A DNA stretch of 64,000 bases from Crotophaga sulcirostris (Eukaryota > Chordata > Aves > Cuculiformes > Crotophagidae). The notes under the pieces were generated by a model that saw only the letters and a list, made by a program, of their open reading frames with translations, was not told where the DNA came from and did no database searches. Location of the stretch: positions 1,170,339 through 1,234,338 of the forward strand of contig VYZB01000014.1 in NCBI GenBank assembly GCA_013397455.1, in the 5' to 3' direction. Shown here one piece after another: positions 35,348 to 49,300 of the stretch. Position numbers and translations under genes: made by a program. Each line of letters opens with the position of its first letter. Positions within the stretch are counted from its first letter, which is position 1.

Positions 35348-36662
35348 GGCACGGTTCTTTCTGGAAGTTGATTGCTTTTCATGACTTAAATACATTAAAG
35401 AAAATCTCTGATTTTTTGAATGCTCTGAATTTTTTCTTTCTGTTTTTGAGTAGATAGGACACTGGCAGATGAACGGCTTTGAGAAGCTTAAATGGGAGGT
35501 GCAAAGAACCAGACGTACCCTTTTCATTCTTTCATGGAGCTTTTCCTTACCACAGCACAAAAGTGTAATATAACTGCAACAGATGCTAGATGAAGCCTTC
35601 AGAGCTTCAGATACGGTTGTTCCAATACTACATCAAAGTATTTTTACTTTGACTGCTGTGGCTATCTCTGCTGGAATGAGGAAGCACAAAGAGCTGGTTT
35701 TGCTGGGGAGGGAGGAGCCCTCCCTTCTTTAAACACGTACTGTGCTTTTTGTTGCATTTTCTTCCATTGTGAATACTGGGACATTTGTAGAAAGCCTCTG
35801 GAATGACAACAACCAGTGCACGCGTTCATAAAACTGGAAGTGTGATGAAAAGCAACAAAAAGTTTTCAATTTAGCTGATTTCTAGGCATTGAGATAAGAA
35901 ACAGTATAAAACATTTCAAGTTTTCCTTTAGACATAAAAATGTGTGAAACCTTTGTTTTAAATATACTAAAGAAAGATGGAGTGTTTGGGTGGCAGCTGT
36001 GATACAAGCTCAGCAAATGGACTGGAGAATACACAGAAGCTTGGAGTCTGCTGTTGCCTTGAGGTTCTTGATTGATTACTGTAATACATGGAACTTCCAA
36101 GCTTGATTTCATATGTAACTGAACACGTACAGGAGAATGATGGGGGGGAAAGTATGTGAACGGGAAGGATGCTGCAGTGAGAAACAAAGCAAGCTGGGAA
36201 GCTCTGAATGGCCTTATAGTGTGTGGATAAAAAAAAGTCGCTTGGCACAAACATTATTGCAGTAGTCCAAGTATGAAATAACCATGGAATTCTAATTCAG
36301 AATTCTAGTTGCAGGATCTAAGTAGGGTCTTTGTATGGATGGACTGAGCAAGGACTGTACTGCAGTTGATGCAGTAGATGTAGTTACTTCTATTATTTTT
36401 GTGATGTCAGATGGCAGCTCTGTGTCACTTCAGTTGCTGTTCAGAAAACAATATCCTATTTAGTATCTCTGCCCCAGGAACTCTCCCATCGCTCCCCTTC
36501 CCCAGAAAGTGTCTCCATCTTGCAGAATGTGGCATTGAAGACTTGCAGTTTTTAATCATTATGATCCTTGGCGGTGCAGCCCCTACCTGCAGGAGGAGCA
36601 CGTCTGCTGCTCTGGGTTCCTTGGTGAGGGGACAAGTGAGTAGAAGCAGCACTGCAGAGGGC

Positions 36663-36687
36663 TGCTGGTGGGGCATTCCCACCAGCA
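36663..36687. repeat. 10-bp-stem GC-rich hairpin
   Basis: TGCTGGTGGG (36663-36672) pairs exactly with CCCACCAGCA (36678-36687) around the loop GCATT. CTGGTGGGGCA recurs at 36689, so the local sequence also holds a short direct repeat. Confidence 0.85.
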
Positions 36688-39600
36688 CTGGTGGGGCAGG
36701 GGCTGCTGTAAGTGGGCAGAGGGGCCACACATTCCTTCTCTGTTGAACATCACGTGCCTATAGAAGAAATGCAGAATTGAAGAGTCTCATCCATGTATGT
36801 TCTGAGGTGTCCTTCGTGTTGACAGCTGCGCAAGTTCTAACTCTCGTAGTAGCACTGAGGTATTATTGCTTACCTGGTGAAACTGAAGAGCAAGGCAGTT
36901 GAAGTAGCTTCTTTGACATACCACATGCGGCGTGCAGCAGAGTTGGAAATGCAGCCCGAGTCCCATTGCTGTGCATGTTTCTTAGACCACACATCCAACC
37001 TGATCAAATGCTAATTGAAAAGATTTTGGTTGCTGTGGAGACCACCTCTTCTTAGGGGAGATCATGTCAGTAGCACAGGTGCTGTGGAGCTCCTGAGCTA
37101 CCAGGAGGCCTTCCTGGAGCTGATCCAGCTATGGATCTTAATTTTTCCTTCAGCAGCAAACTGAGCTTCTTGCTGTGCTGGCTCCTTTGTTGACGCTCTC
37201 ACTCCATTTGGTGCTCTTCCTTTTTTTCCAGTGGGGTTGGGACAATGTTGGGCTGGAGTAAGAAGGCATTTTTTTCCTGTTCACTACACTGAGTATTTGA
37301 CTCAACATTACAAAGTTTTTTATTAATGACTGTGTGTGCCCAAAGAGTTGGGTGGGCACACTTTTAACCATCAAATTAAATAAATATGAAATCCTGCGAT
37401 GGAGTGCGGAGCTGTGCATATAAATTACATCTTTAAACAGCACTTGAATGATTTTCTGGAAATGTTTTTAACTCTCCTCTGAACTCTTAAGGGTCATCTC
37501 TGTAGCCTTCCTATTTGAGGGAGGCTATTGGCACTGGAATGATTTATTGAAGAGGTATGTTCTTCTTCGGTACAGAAGTAATGTCAAGCCTTACTGAGAA
37601 CCTGAGTATGGAGCCTCTGTTTTTGAAGAGCTGAGAAAGCAAGTGGGTTTAATTCACTGGAACTTTGAATCAGTGTTTTCTCACCCACTCCTGACTCTTA
37701 ACACTGCCCAGTTGAGATGTGAGTGGGCTGTGCGTTGGTAATGTTTTCAGGACAGTTAGTGAGATGACATTTCATTCATGAAGAATTAGGAACTCTGTGT
37801 CACTGCTGCAGAGATGAAGATTGCAACTTGAGCTAACAGAAAGGACTGGTGGGCATCACTGACTCAGAGTCCTTGTGGTTGAACCCTCAAGAGGGCGAGA
37901 TACCTTTGAAACATTTAAGGGCTTTAAAAACTTTTAAGTGGGCTGACTTGACCAGGAAGCAATTCTTCCACCAAAGGAGTCTTTGCTGCCATGACTATTA
38001 GGACTTCTTTCTCTATCTCAAAGGAAATGCTGCTTGTCTTCTCAACAGTACTGCTGAGTTTCACCTAAGCCAGTCTCTTCTGCCTGTGGTTGCAGTAAAC
38101 CCTTTCTCCCCTACATTTCTCTTCAAGTGCAGTCTAACTTGGTGCCGTTTGCTCCACGGTGTTACAGGATTAGAGCCCTGGGGGCGTGTATGCAGATACA
38201 CATCTATCCCAGCCTTGCTGCTATAAGGTAAGGTCATGTTGTGATCACCACTGTAAAGACCATGTGGGCACAGAGAGGCTGGGTGCCCTGTCTCAGATGA
38301 CCCAAGTCTAGCTGAGCAGAGGGCTGAACTGAGGGCTCTGAAGCTGGCCCCTACTGCTTTTTTTACCTTGGTGTCATTAGAGCATTCAGGCCAACATCTA
38401 AGTTGTGCAGTTGCCAGAAGGCTCAGGAGGAGTTGTTTCACATGGGGTTCTTTATTTCTGTCTCTCTTCCAAGACTTTCTCAGCTGTCTCAGTGTATAAA
38501 TTTCCCCGGAAATGAACAAAAGAGGAAACATCCCTGCAATTGAATGCCTGGCGGTAAGTGGTATTGGCATGTGGGCTGCAGTTTCTTTTGCTTTTCCTGT
38601 GTGGAACTATAGAACAAATGTCTGCTTTCTGCTTCCCAACTCATCCATAATACTCACAGCTAGAACTGAGGTGGTGAAGGTCCCTTAAATGTTGACCATG
38701 TGCTTTTATGCTGGGCTGGATCCAGACCTTACAGAACTCCTTTGCTATATTTCCCATCATATCTGCTCCTTGAGCACTGGGGTCAGTCCCACGTGCTGAG
38801 CTCCTGTATGAACAAACTGGTAAGCAGATGCACTCAGAATGAAGAATTGAATGCCATGTGATCTGCTTTGTGTTTGTGTGAATATATTTTTCAAGTACAG
38901 AAATATGATTTACCCTGGGGTAACGACGGCAGTGAAGTCATGGAGAGTTTAGATCACTTCATGTTCAGTTTTACATGCTGTCTCTTGCTCCCGAGGTGTG
39001 GTGCTGTGTCTGAGGCTGCTGGGCTCAGGCTGCTGCTGGAGCCTTCCAGCCCCTTGGGGTATGAAAAGCCATTTTACGTGCCAGATGCTAGTCTGCTCCT
39101 AACCAGAGGTGACGTGAACTTCTCAGATAGATTCCAACTTGGAAGCTTCTGTGGCACTTCAGATCATGTTTTTAATTTATATTTCTGTTGCTGGAGACTT
39201 GAAATTGAGACACTTATCTTCATGATACAGTATTATCATATGCTGATCTCCAAGGAAGAGGATTTGCTATGTGAAGATAAGTTTGTAGAGAGAATTGGAT
39301 GTGACTTTTGTGAAGAAGGGTTCGGTGAATGTAGTCCAGTTAATGTTTATTTGCACAAGGGCTCCCTAGATGTCTGCAGGACTTAATTGCTCTCAGTACA
39401 AACACAGAAAAGTTACATCTACCTTAAATTTGTACAAGCCATCTGAGAGATGGCTAGATCTTAAACGCGTGAGTGGCTGAAGCCTGTGAGCTTGAGGAGG
39501 TACTAAGAGCCTTCTCTTTCTCTGCTGTTAAAGACAAACAGAACTGTGTAGCTCTGTGAGCAGCTAAGTGCTTTGCACTCCTGTGAAAAGTCTCCAATGC

Positions 39601-42600
39601 CGGACAAACTTTGGGCTTCTTTCATGGCCTTCAGTAGTGCTCCCTTCCACTGTTCCCTGTGTTGACACTTGCCCTTTGCAAAACCTGTGGCTCTGCTGTA
39701 CCTGTGAGCTCACCTGCTGCTCTCAGATCCGGTCAGAGTTAGCCAGCAGGTTCAAAAGGGCAGGGATGGAATGGGAACTGGTGGACCAGATGCAATAGAA
39801 GGCTCAAATGCATAAGCCTGTTTCCTTAGGAAACTGGGCTAATCCATTATGGGCCCCTGTTCAAAATTGCAGGCTCTCACTAGGAGCTTTTCAAGAACAT
39901 GTTGTTTAAATCCTGCATCTGTGAGGAAGTCCCTGCAATTTCAGCAGATGGGTTCTTAAGACTGGAGAATGTCTGGGTAGTTCAAGTGATCAAAATATTA
40001 GTGACAATTCTGTCCTGTTGTGCTAAGTGAAGTATAACTGTTCAGAGGAAACAATCCAAGTCCCTGCAACCTTTCTATCTGAGGCTGTCCGTGGTCTTGA
40101 TCATACGTGCCAATGAAGGAGGTCTGCACAGAAGCCCTTGGAAGAGCCTGTGGTAGACAACCATCTGTTTGGCATTAACGGAAGAACTTAAATTAGGAAA
40201 GGTGTTTGTGGTGTCGTGCCTGGATGCGTGGTTCAACATTGCATCTTCTGATGCCTGTATGAACTGACATGCAGAGTACAGTAAACATTTTCAGCTTTTT
40301 TTCCCCAAAGTACTATTGAAAACTGTAATAAAAAGTAACTGCTGGGAAAGTAGTTTTGCTGAGTTATGCTGGTTTTGAAAATGCATAATACTCCATAGGC
40401 TTTTAAGTGATACTGGGCATATTTAACATTCTTTGATGTTAATTTCCTGGCATATGGACATCTCAACTTATTAAAATAAATAAGTACTTTCAAATTTAAT
40501 GAAATGATGGAGGAAATGGCCTTTTTTCACATTCATGTCCGCTTCGCTGGATAATTTAATGTTTTAAAATGTAAGTTCATATTAAAGTTTAAAATTCAAG
40601 TATTGGTTTTTGAAATTCTGTAATAAAAAGGTTTTGCTGTAGGAGAGATGTATGAATTAGTGCGCATGATAACACGATTAACAAAGTCTAGCTGGTAATT
40701 TCTTCTGTATGAAATGCTGGCTGTAAATCCTCCCACTGGAACTTACAGCAGCGGTCTTGGTGGTTGGGTCTTCTGGTACTGCTAACTGCTCCTTTCTTGG
40801 GGCATTGCTCTGTAGCCTGTCAGACTTGCCAACTCCCTATATTCCAGAGTGGATGTACTTCTGTGGAAAAGGTCTCCCACATTGTTCACCTTTTCTTTTT
40901 TCCCTACATTTTTCTGTCGGTGCTTGCACTGTAGGCTCCTTGAAGCGGAGACGGTCATTTGTTTACGTTTGCCTACCAATAAGAACTTTATATCTTCTTT
41001 TATACTAGATTTGTATGTTTGCTTCCAAAGTCTTTGCATCTAGTGGGAAGGATTTCTTTATAGCCTTAGGTGTTTACTGTGATATTAGTAAGTATAGGAA
41101 GTGCACTTTGGTCCTCTCTTCTGTGCTCAGGGAGGGTAGGAATTCCCTGGAGGATAAGTAATGCTCAATTTAATTGACTGGATATAAATATTTGAGTCCT
41201 AAATATTTAATGGAAATCTTTGTGTTTGAATGTAGGGATGTGCAGATGATGGAAGTTTGCTCTGTCTTGCATTTCTTGAGAGACTGCTTACGTGCTGTAT
41301 TAAAGCCAAGGATGGCTTTATTGCATTTCAAGGCAAACTGGAAACTGAAGAACTTCTTTTCAGAGAGAAAAATGGCAAGGGACCCGAATGAAAAACCTAC
41401 TCAGCTGAAGCAGAGGTGACAAAGTTCACTGTGATTATATTGATTTTAAATTACTGTGTAGAGCTGGGACTAGCCTATGTGTAGTCCTGCTCATGATGAG
41501 AAGAAGAAAGAAAGAAGGCAAGAATACTCCTCTCCTCTGCTTCCAAATATTTTGTTCCCAGTGTGATAAGCAAGAGCCTTCTCTTCTTGATGTTCTGGAC
41601 ATGCAAAGGCAAGGGCATTCTGGAACTCTCAGTGAGGCTGAAAGGGAATAAGAGGCAGAGTGAGACTAAAATGTGTTTTTCCCTCAGCAGCAGCCTACCC
41701 CCGCGCACTGGCTGCCTGAACCGGAGAAGCATGCAGTGCCCTGTTGGGTGGGTAACAGATGCCTCCAGTCTCTGCGTGCCCCAGCTCCTCCGGAGATGAC
41801 ATTAATAGGAAACAGAGCATGTCTGAACTGGATGCATTTTTGGTGGAAAGTACTACAATTGCCTATACCACAAATTATAACTAAGCTAGAATTAACAGCA
41901 ATTAACAGCACCAATACTCATTTACTAGAAGTTTTACAGAGGAGTCATTACTGTTCAGCTTTATGTAGTTTGCATTCGTTTCACTGTCAATGAGAAAATT
42001 ATTCAGTCAATAAGTGTTAATGTTTTATTTTAGACCAGTCCTATCTATTTTAGTATGTAGTGTGCCTTTTGGGAACAAGAAGTGAGCAAATAGAGCTAAT
42101 TGTGATAGAAAGTTGATACTGTAATGAAACTCTTAGTTGCTGCATGACTGAAAGAGCACAGAAAAATGTCTTGTACCTGCACTATATCCAGCAAAGTTGT
42201 GATGGGAGATGTTGTGTCTCCTTGTTTGGTGTGATGGAGAGAAGGCCTGAGGCACTTGAGCAGGGAAGATGACTATTTCTGTTTCTACCCCGTGGTTTTT
42301 CAGCAAGCTGACATAGTGTGCATGCCTGGGCCTGTGCCAAGCAGAGATGCAGCCTCCAAGCGAGACTTTATTACTGCAGTCCTGGATGATTAATTTGATA
42401 CCAAATTGTATGGGCCTGATTAGCCCAGAACACAGCAATAATGCTGTTTTAAAGACCTTCAGCACATCCATTACTTCTGTTTCCAATGTGCTGCTTTGCA
42501 AGGAAAATATTTGTTTCTTACCATTGAATCTTCAGGTAGAGTCTGGGCCATAAAAATCACACTGAGCTCACAGCGCTTTGTGCATTTGTTATGTTTAACT

Positions 42601-43479
42601 TTGACTTCATTGTGGGAATGTCTAAGATATCCTTACCCTGTAGTACTTTTGTGAGACAAGAGATTATTCCCTCCCCCATCGTTGTAAGGGGGAAAAGAAA
42701 GCCATTATCTGTCTTGAGCCATACAGAAGGCTGAGAAAGCTCAGACTAGAATTGAAATTGAGGTTTGTGGATGTGCTTCATCCCTTTCAAGGTGCAGGCT
42801 GCTTCTGTATGTGGTAGCTCACTTCTCTGATCCACCCAGGGTGGCAGATGCTTTGTGTATTTTCTAATCGGCGAGGCTCTGGCTGGCTGGAGCAGAACTG
42901 TTATTCTCCCCACGCAGTATTTAGTGAAGCTGCCGAGCAGGCAGGAGGACAGTACCTGCCTGTTACAGTTGGATCTGTGGAAGTAGGAAGAGTTGGGGTG
43001 GTTCTGCAGGCAGGACAACACTGCTTTTACATTTACAGTGGTCTCAGCTTTTTCATGAGATGTTGCAATAGCTTTGGGAAGTGTGTGTTGGGGTTTTTTG
43101 TGTTTAATTTTAAGCTCCAAAATACTCTGTAGTGTCATTGTAGAAGCACAAGTTGGAATCATCTGTCCATCCTTTGCAAATCCCTGAATTTTAATACCTG
43201 TATCTAAATGCGTTTTTAGGCTCTGCTTGGCCTTAGAAACCCTCTGTTCATTAAATCACTTTTGAGGTTTTGCATGGTTCAAGTCTTTAAAAAATAAAAA
43301 CCCAGTATCTTCCTACTGTCCCTGGGAAAGCCTTGTGCTCTTATCAACATCCTCTGGCTTGTGTAGGGAAAGCAAATACACCCCCCTTGTGCCAGTGGCC
43401 GCATGCAGGCACAGACTCCTGTTATTCTGTAGGATCATGACTTCTGTGCCCCCTTGTAGTGGAGTGTTAGCATGAATAA

Positions 43480-43990
43480 ATAATGCAGTAATGTGCTGCT
43501 GGCTGACTCTTCTGTGCTGGGAGAGCAGGGGTGGTGTGAAACAGGCAGCAGCCATTCAGACACCTGTGGAAGGAACCAGGTTTGCTTCCCTTGCTTTGGG
43601 AATCCTTTCTCTTTGAAGCCCAGGTGTCCCCTGTGTAGCCCCATCAGAAGGCCCCTGACCTCATCAGAGGTCTCGTATCCAGCAGAGAGACAGGCCAGGC
43701 CTCATGGCCTCCCGGGCCCCGCGATGGCTTTGGAGATGAGGGCGCCGAGCAGTGTCAGCTGCGCTGAGCTCCGTTTCCCCATCCTGGCAGTTCTGCTCTC
43801 TGCGTCCTCCCAGCTGGGGTCAGAGCTCAGCTTGAGGCCATGGGCTCTGCTCTCATTATCTGGGCTCCTCAGCCCTCACTTTCCTTGCCTCGTGCGTCTT
43901 TCTAACTTGAATATCCATAACAAGACAGGGATCTCCAGCTGTCCACACTCTCCAGTCTCTCCTGCAAACACCTTTTTGAATAATTGTGCC
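43480..43990. other. GC-rich block with a few CpGs
   Basis: The block is locally rich in G and C, with CCCGGGCCCCGCGATGG near 43711 and GGGCGCCGAGC near 43740. It carries a 182-codon plus-strand open frame, which GC-rich, stop-poor sequence often produces. No recognised protein or repeat is present. Confidence 0.4.
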
Positions 43991-45788
43991 CTTTCTCCCC
44001 AGGGCTTGCTTTCACAAAAGGATATATTGCTGACTTTTTAGACGCATGATCCCATTATCTTGATGCAAAGACTTTGTCTCCCTAAATAAAGGGCAAATTA
44101 TTTTTAACCAATGAAGTCATGAATGCTACTCCTGTATGGTTTTAAACCAAAGTACTGGAAACAGTCTGACAGTGTCCTGCTTCTGCCGGGTGTTCTGTGA
44201 CTGAACTGTGTTCCTGGAGGCTGACAGGAACAGCTTACTTAAACAAAATTTGTTTCCAAAAGACAGGGTTTGGCTCCCCGGAAGGCTATATTTTTTGCAG
44301 CCACCTGCCCCAACTGCTTCCTGGTGTGATTTAAACCTGTGCCGCCTGCCAGCGTGTGCTGATGGAGATTGTTTTATGGTAGGCTGGGCTGTGGGACCGT
44401 GGCAAAGTGTGCTCTAAGAAGCTTCCTCTCCCTCTGCTATGTGGAGGTGGGCAAAACTTCAAAATCCGGAGTCGTAACTCCACATGGTGTATTTGAAACT
44501 GTTAGAATGCAGACTTGAATGGCACACAAATTGAAACGTCAGAAACCGGGTCCATCTTCACTTACAGAAAGGACAGATAAAGGAGGAAGCATCTCCCACA
44601 GGAAACTTCTATGAGCAGAATTTTATTACATACAGACCTTCAGGACCATCACATGAGGATTTTGATTTATGAGATAACAGTTACCTTTAAAATACTGAAG
44701 GGAGTATTCAGGAGAAGGTTACTGTTAGATTAGTTGTTGTTGATTGAGTTGACACAGGTACAGTGTAACGTTGCCACAGTGGATGGAAGTCACCAGATAG
44801 ACAGTGAGAGCATGTTCATTCAGCTTGGTGCTCAGCTTCTCTCATTTCTTGTACAGGTGACTCATGAACAAACCTATATGAAAATGAAATGAGGTTTTCT
44901 GTGTTTAATACTCTAATAAAGAACTAAATATTGAAGTTTTGTATAGGAAGGCATTATACATTAATTTAAATGAAGTTTCTCCTTTGAAAGTCAATTTCTC
45001 TCCTAATATTCAGTGATGCCTGTTGATTATTTTACTGAATACGGATATTAAAGCAAAACCAAGTGATGGAAAAGAGGAGTATGTATTCCACAGCACTAAA
45101 ATAAATTGAGACTTCTGTCTTCAATGGCTTAAGAAGGCGCTTTCAAGACCTTATGGTATAAATAAATTCTGCAGACTTAAAGCTTTTCTGCTTATTTAAT
45201 CCAAAATGATATCAGTATCTCCCACAGAAATTGATAATACCGAGAAAGTGTGGGACTTCATTTTCAGAGAGATTTCTCCTTCCTACTGGAAGGGAGGATT
45301 TTAAGAGAAATCTTAATAGAAATCTCCAATTAGTTGAATGGCTGGTTATCTGTGACAAGACATAATATTTACTAGACACTGGAAGCTGCATGAGTACTTA
45401 AAAAGAAAAAGGTAAAATAAAATTAAAGTTTGTGTACTGTGTGTTGTAAAACGTGAGTAATCTTTACAAGGCTTTATGGCTTAAATAACTTTTTGAGAAG
45501 ATATTGAGTGAAAGGTATTAGTGGAACGTAATATTATGAAAATGACCATGTTTGGGTACCTTGTTAAAAATCTTATTCCAAAAACCATTTTATTACACCT
45601 GACTAATTTGATAAGCAAGGCTGGCAGAATTGGGATTTTCTGTTTTTATTAGTAAAGGCAGCTCTAGGAAAATAGGGAGAAAGACAATCTATCCCTTTCA
45701 ATGCATAAATAAAACCAAATTGAAACAAAGTGAAAGCTCCATGGTGAATGGTACAAAGTGTGACCACTTCCCTTAGATAATTCAAGTT

Positions 45789-45802
45789 AAAAAAAAAAAA
45801 AA
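45789..45802. repeat. A14 homopolymer
   Basis: Fourteen adenines, the longest A run in the window. It is not preceded by a recognisable retrotransposon or processed gene copy. Confidence 0.85.
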
Positions 45803-46021
45803 GAAATCCCACAGGAAGTAATTTTATGAAAATTACAAAGTGTATTTTTAGTCCTAGAGATGGCTTGAATCTTTCATTGATTAGTCATAGGTGTGAGGAT
45901 CAGGCAAAGTGGCATTAGCTCATTTGTAATTGCAGAGGGAATTTTATTATGTGAAATGTCTGTGTGGCTGCAAATGTAAAAGTAAAAAACAAGATAGCTC
46001 TTGAAACTGAGTACTACATGT

Positions 46022-46335
46022 GAAATACAGAATGTTGTGCATTGGAAGGGACTACAAAGGTCATCCAGTCCAACCCCCCTGCAGTGAGCAGGGACATCTT
46101 CAATCAGATCAGGTTGCTCTGAGCCACATCCAACGTGACCTTGAATGTTTCCCGGGATGGGGCATCTACCACCTCTCTGGGCAACCTGTGCAGTTCTCAG
46201 CGAAAAAGATGTCTTCCTAATATCTAGTCTAGACTTCTCCTCTTTAAACTAAAAGGTGTTACCCCTTGTCCTATTGCTACAGGCCCTGCTAAAGTCTTTC
46301 TCCATCTTTCTTGTAAGCTCTCTTTAAGTATTAAG
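46022..46335 (-). mobile_element. CR1 LINE fragment, 3' end, antisense
   Basis: The plus strand begins with the inverted CR1 tail: TTGGAAGGGACTACAAAGG followed by TCATCCAGTCCAACCCCC. It continues through antisense ORF2 text (CACCTCTCTGGGCAACCTGTG, TTCCTAATATCTAGTCTAGA, CTTGTCCTATTGCTACAGG) and ends near CTCTCTTTAAGTA. The terminal repeat next to the tail is degraded. The length is about 310 bp, 5'-truncated and without a usable frame. It differs in subfamily text from the copies at 12571 and 57346, so it is an independent insertion. Confidence 0.93.
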
Positions 46336-46339
46336 TGAA

Positions 46340-49300
46340 ATACGGTATCCATCACTGACAGTTTTCCAGGTAATCTGCAAAACACTGTCAGTCCCCAAGC
46401 GGTGACATTTCCTCCTGTTCATATTGTAGTGCAAAGTTACTTTGGGTTTTCGTCACCTCTTCACCAGTTAACTTGAGACAGAAGCGCACACCTGAGTGTG
46501 GCACATACCCCTGCTTTTACGTCTTGGAATTTGTTTTTAAGCAGGAGGTGGAGTCCTGTGGTGATTTCTGTTCCACAGTCTAGATGATATTTTCACCTTT
46601 TGAAAACAGTACATCCAGACTTCTGAAGTACCCTGACTTGACTGGGAACTGAACCAGCCAAGAAGCATTTGGTGCAAATAAATAAAGTGCTGTGGGGCTA
46701 GAGGTGTGAGCTAAAGGGCCACTGGAGCAGATCTAGGGCATGGAAGTAAACCAGAGCTGCATCTTCTTTTACTGTATTTGGCTTATTTCACCACTGAATT
46801 GTGGATGTTCCTTCTTCACATGGCAGTTGGGAAGTGTACTGGGACACGGTTCTGCAAAGGCCTCAAGTGCCTGCTGTCTGTGGTGTTGTGTCTGTTATAC
46901 AAACCCAGACAGGGAAGGGAACAAGATGACATTAGTTTTTATTATTATTTTCTTCCCGTGTCTTGGAGAGTCAGAGAAGAAAATGGGAGGCTGTTGACTT
47001 GGTAGCCAGTGTCTCATCAACAAGAGTTCCCTCAGCTCCCCCTGCTACTCCTGCCCTCCATCTGATTTTTTTTCAAACCCTGTTTGCGATGAAAATACAG
47101 GAGTCTGGCATGAATGAACACCGATATAGATCTGTCTAAGCTCCCTTCTCACTTCAAGCTCTGTGATAGTTAAGACAGGATTATAAAGAAGCAAGAGAAT
47201 TCAGCTCAAAAGTCTTGAAATCAAAGCAGTTCAGCAAAACTAAGGTGTCCTCAAACCTTTGTGCCAATTAACACTGGGCTGTGACAGCAGAGTCTCTTTT
47301 ACCTCATAAAAATTCTAACGTGTGCTTATTCGGGTGGGTGGATTTAAGTAGGGGAACCTATAAGACTTCCTTTTGATTAGCTTTCCCCAGGCGTTACGTC
47401 AGATCAAGCAGTGCTTGGCAGTTGGATTTTTATCACTTCAAAGAAGAAAATATTTAGCATGATACAAAGATTAGATGTCCATGCTGATGCTGTTAACTGT
47501 GCTGAGGACACCTTTTTTCAGCCAAATACATGTCCTGGGGGAGATGTTTCTTGCTACAGAACAGAGGGATTTAAATTTGGAAAAAAATACAGATTTTGGT
47601 TCAAATCCTACTTATATGGAATAAATTTGTGAGCTCAAATTTTGCAGTCACTTGAGTCATCATGAAATTGAATTCGTATCTATTCTGTAAAACTATTCAT
47701 GTGAATTACACAGCATATATGCTCTTAATAATGTCAGGGTACTGGCATCCAACTGTGCATGAAATAAATGAGAATACCGTTGTAATCCTCTTCAAGGTTG
47801 TTTAAAAATTATTGATTCAACCCAAGTACCATCATTACTGATACAGTAGGTGTTTTTACAGTGGACCTTTTCCATTTTAAAACTCAATTAAAAACTGTGT
47901 GGCATAATTAATTTTTTATTGTATTCCTTCCAGGGAGAGAAATAATTGGCTGCTCTTACAAAACGCAGTTGCTTTAAAGAAAAAAACAAAATCAAATGAC
48001 AGTATTTTCCAACTACCTAGGATCCTCTGAGAGTAATGATGCCGCAAAACACAGTTCACTCCATGCGCAGCTGAAACTTGGTCAGCCAGCTCCACAGTGG
48101 AACGAAACAACCACTTTACAACACTAGGAACAACACAAAACAGATCAGCACATCAAGTGAAGAATATTAAACTTCACTAAAAGTTTTAGGTGGACAGAAT
48201 GTCATTACTAAAATTGAAATTGTCAGGCTCCTGGGATTAATATCCCTGTACTTACAAAAATTGCTGTAACGTCAATGACCACAAGTAGTCATGACCTCAG
48301 TTCTATTCAGAGAGCTTTTAAAGGTCTCCTACTGACCTTAAAAACCCAATTTCCAACATTTTAGATAAGCCCATTATTACAAAGATAGGGACACAGAAGG
48401 ATCCATTCTGGAGCAAGGATTAGGTGCCGTAGTTCAAGGTTATATCTCCAGCCATGGCCAGTAGTTTGTGCTTGTGAATTTTTTATTAAATAAAAGTAAT
48501 GCTGCCTGATTACAGGCTTCGAATTGCCACTGTGTGCCGCTACTTTGTGCAGCCCTAAGGCTGCTGGTGGAGTTGGAGTTTGCAGAGACAAGGAGCTGTT
48601 GCCATGGGGAAATTGAAAGCTGCTGTTGCTTCACCCTTTGCTAGCAACTGTGGAGAAACGTGACTCACCAGGGCAGATACTTCCCATGATGTAACTCCCC
48701 TTGGCCATGCTGAGGTGCCTGGCAGATGTGAGGCTGGGATAGCTGAAGAGGTGGACAAGAGGGAGGCAGCTTGCTGCTTCTCTGTCCAAATCAGAGTTAG
48801 CAAGTAACTGGGTGATTTGGAAATTCATGACTACCAGGGTGATTAGGCCAGCTTATTCTTTTCCCAGGGCTTGTGATTCTCCAGCAGTCTCCAGGCGGAG
48901 GTTCTCAAGGGAGTTCTCTATTCCTAGAGAAAATGGTTGTGCACATGAATCACTCTTTTGTAAAGGTCAGCCTGAGCGGGGTGCTGAATTGACATTTATG
49001 CCTTTCAGAAGTTCCTCCAAGTCACTGCTTTGCTTCGCATGATGGAGGAACTTACAGGGCACTAAATGGTTGTGGTTTATTTTTTTTGTTTCCTTGTCTG
49101 TCTTTCAGTTATAGCACCTGTTCGATACCTCTCTGGGCAGCATTGTTAGAGCCAGCTGCTCTTGTGCTTCAAACCCAGATTTTCCTGGCAAAATTCTCCT
49201 TCAGTCTAACACTTCACAAGCTTTTCCCAAGCCAGAGATGAATGAATACTCTTGGAAAGTCTGCTAAGATTCTTTAGCCTGCTATTTTTTGTGCTGTCTA

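Larger units (their letters stand above)
31140..46020. other. Unique intronic sequence without recognised genes
   Basis: No exon, CR1 copy or RNA gene recognised over about 15 kb. The open frames at 38061-38570 (minus, 169 codons), 38868-39386 (plus, 172 codons) and 43493-44041 (plus, 182 codons) are the longest outside repeats. None shows a domain or signal that I recognise, and I regard them as chance. Confidence 0.7.

Noticed and set aside
38061..38570. 169-codon minus-strand open frame
   Set aside because: No recognised motif or homologue, and no evidence of an independent gene inside this PTPRG intron.
38868..39386. 172-codon plus-strand open frame
   Set aside because: No recognised domain, no splice or promoter context, and irregular composition. 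One or a few open frames of this length are expected by chance in 64 kb over six frames.
43493..44041. 182-codon plus-strand open frame
   Set aside because: It lies in a GC-rich, stop-poor block and shows no family resemblance; opposite-strand frames are also open.
45789..45802. A14 run considered as the poly-A tail of a processed retrocopy
   Set aside because: No recognisable gene-derived sequence or target-site duplication is seen upstream.
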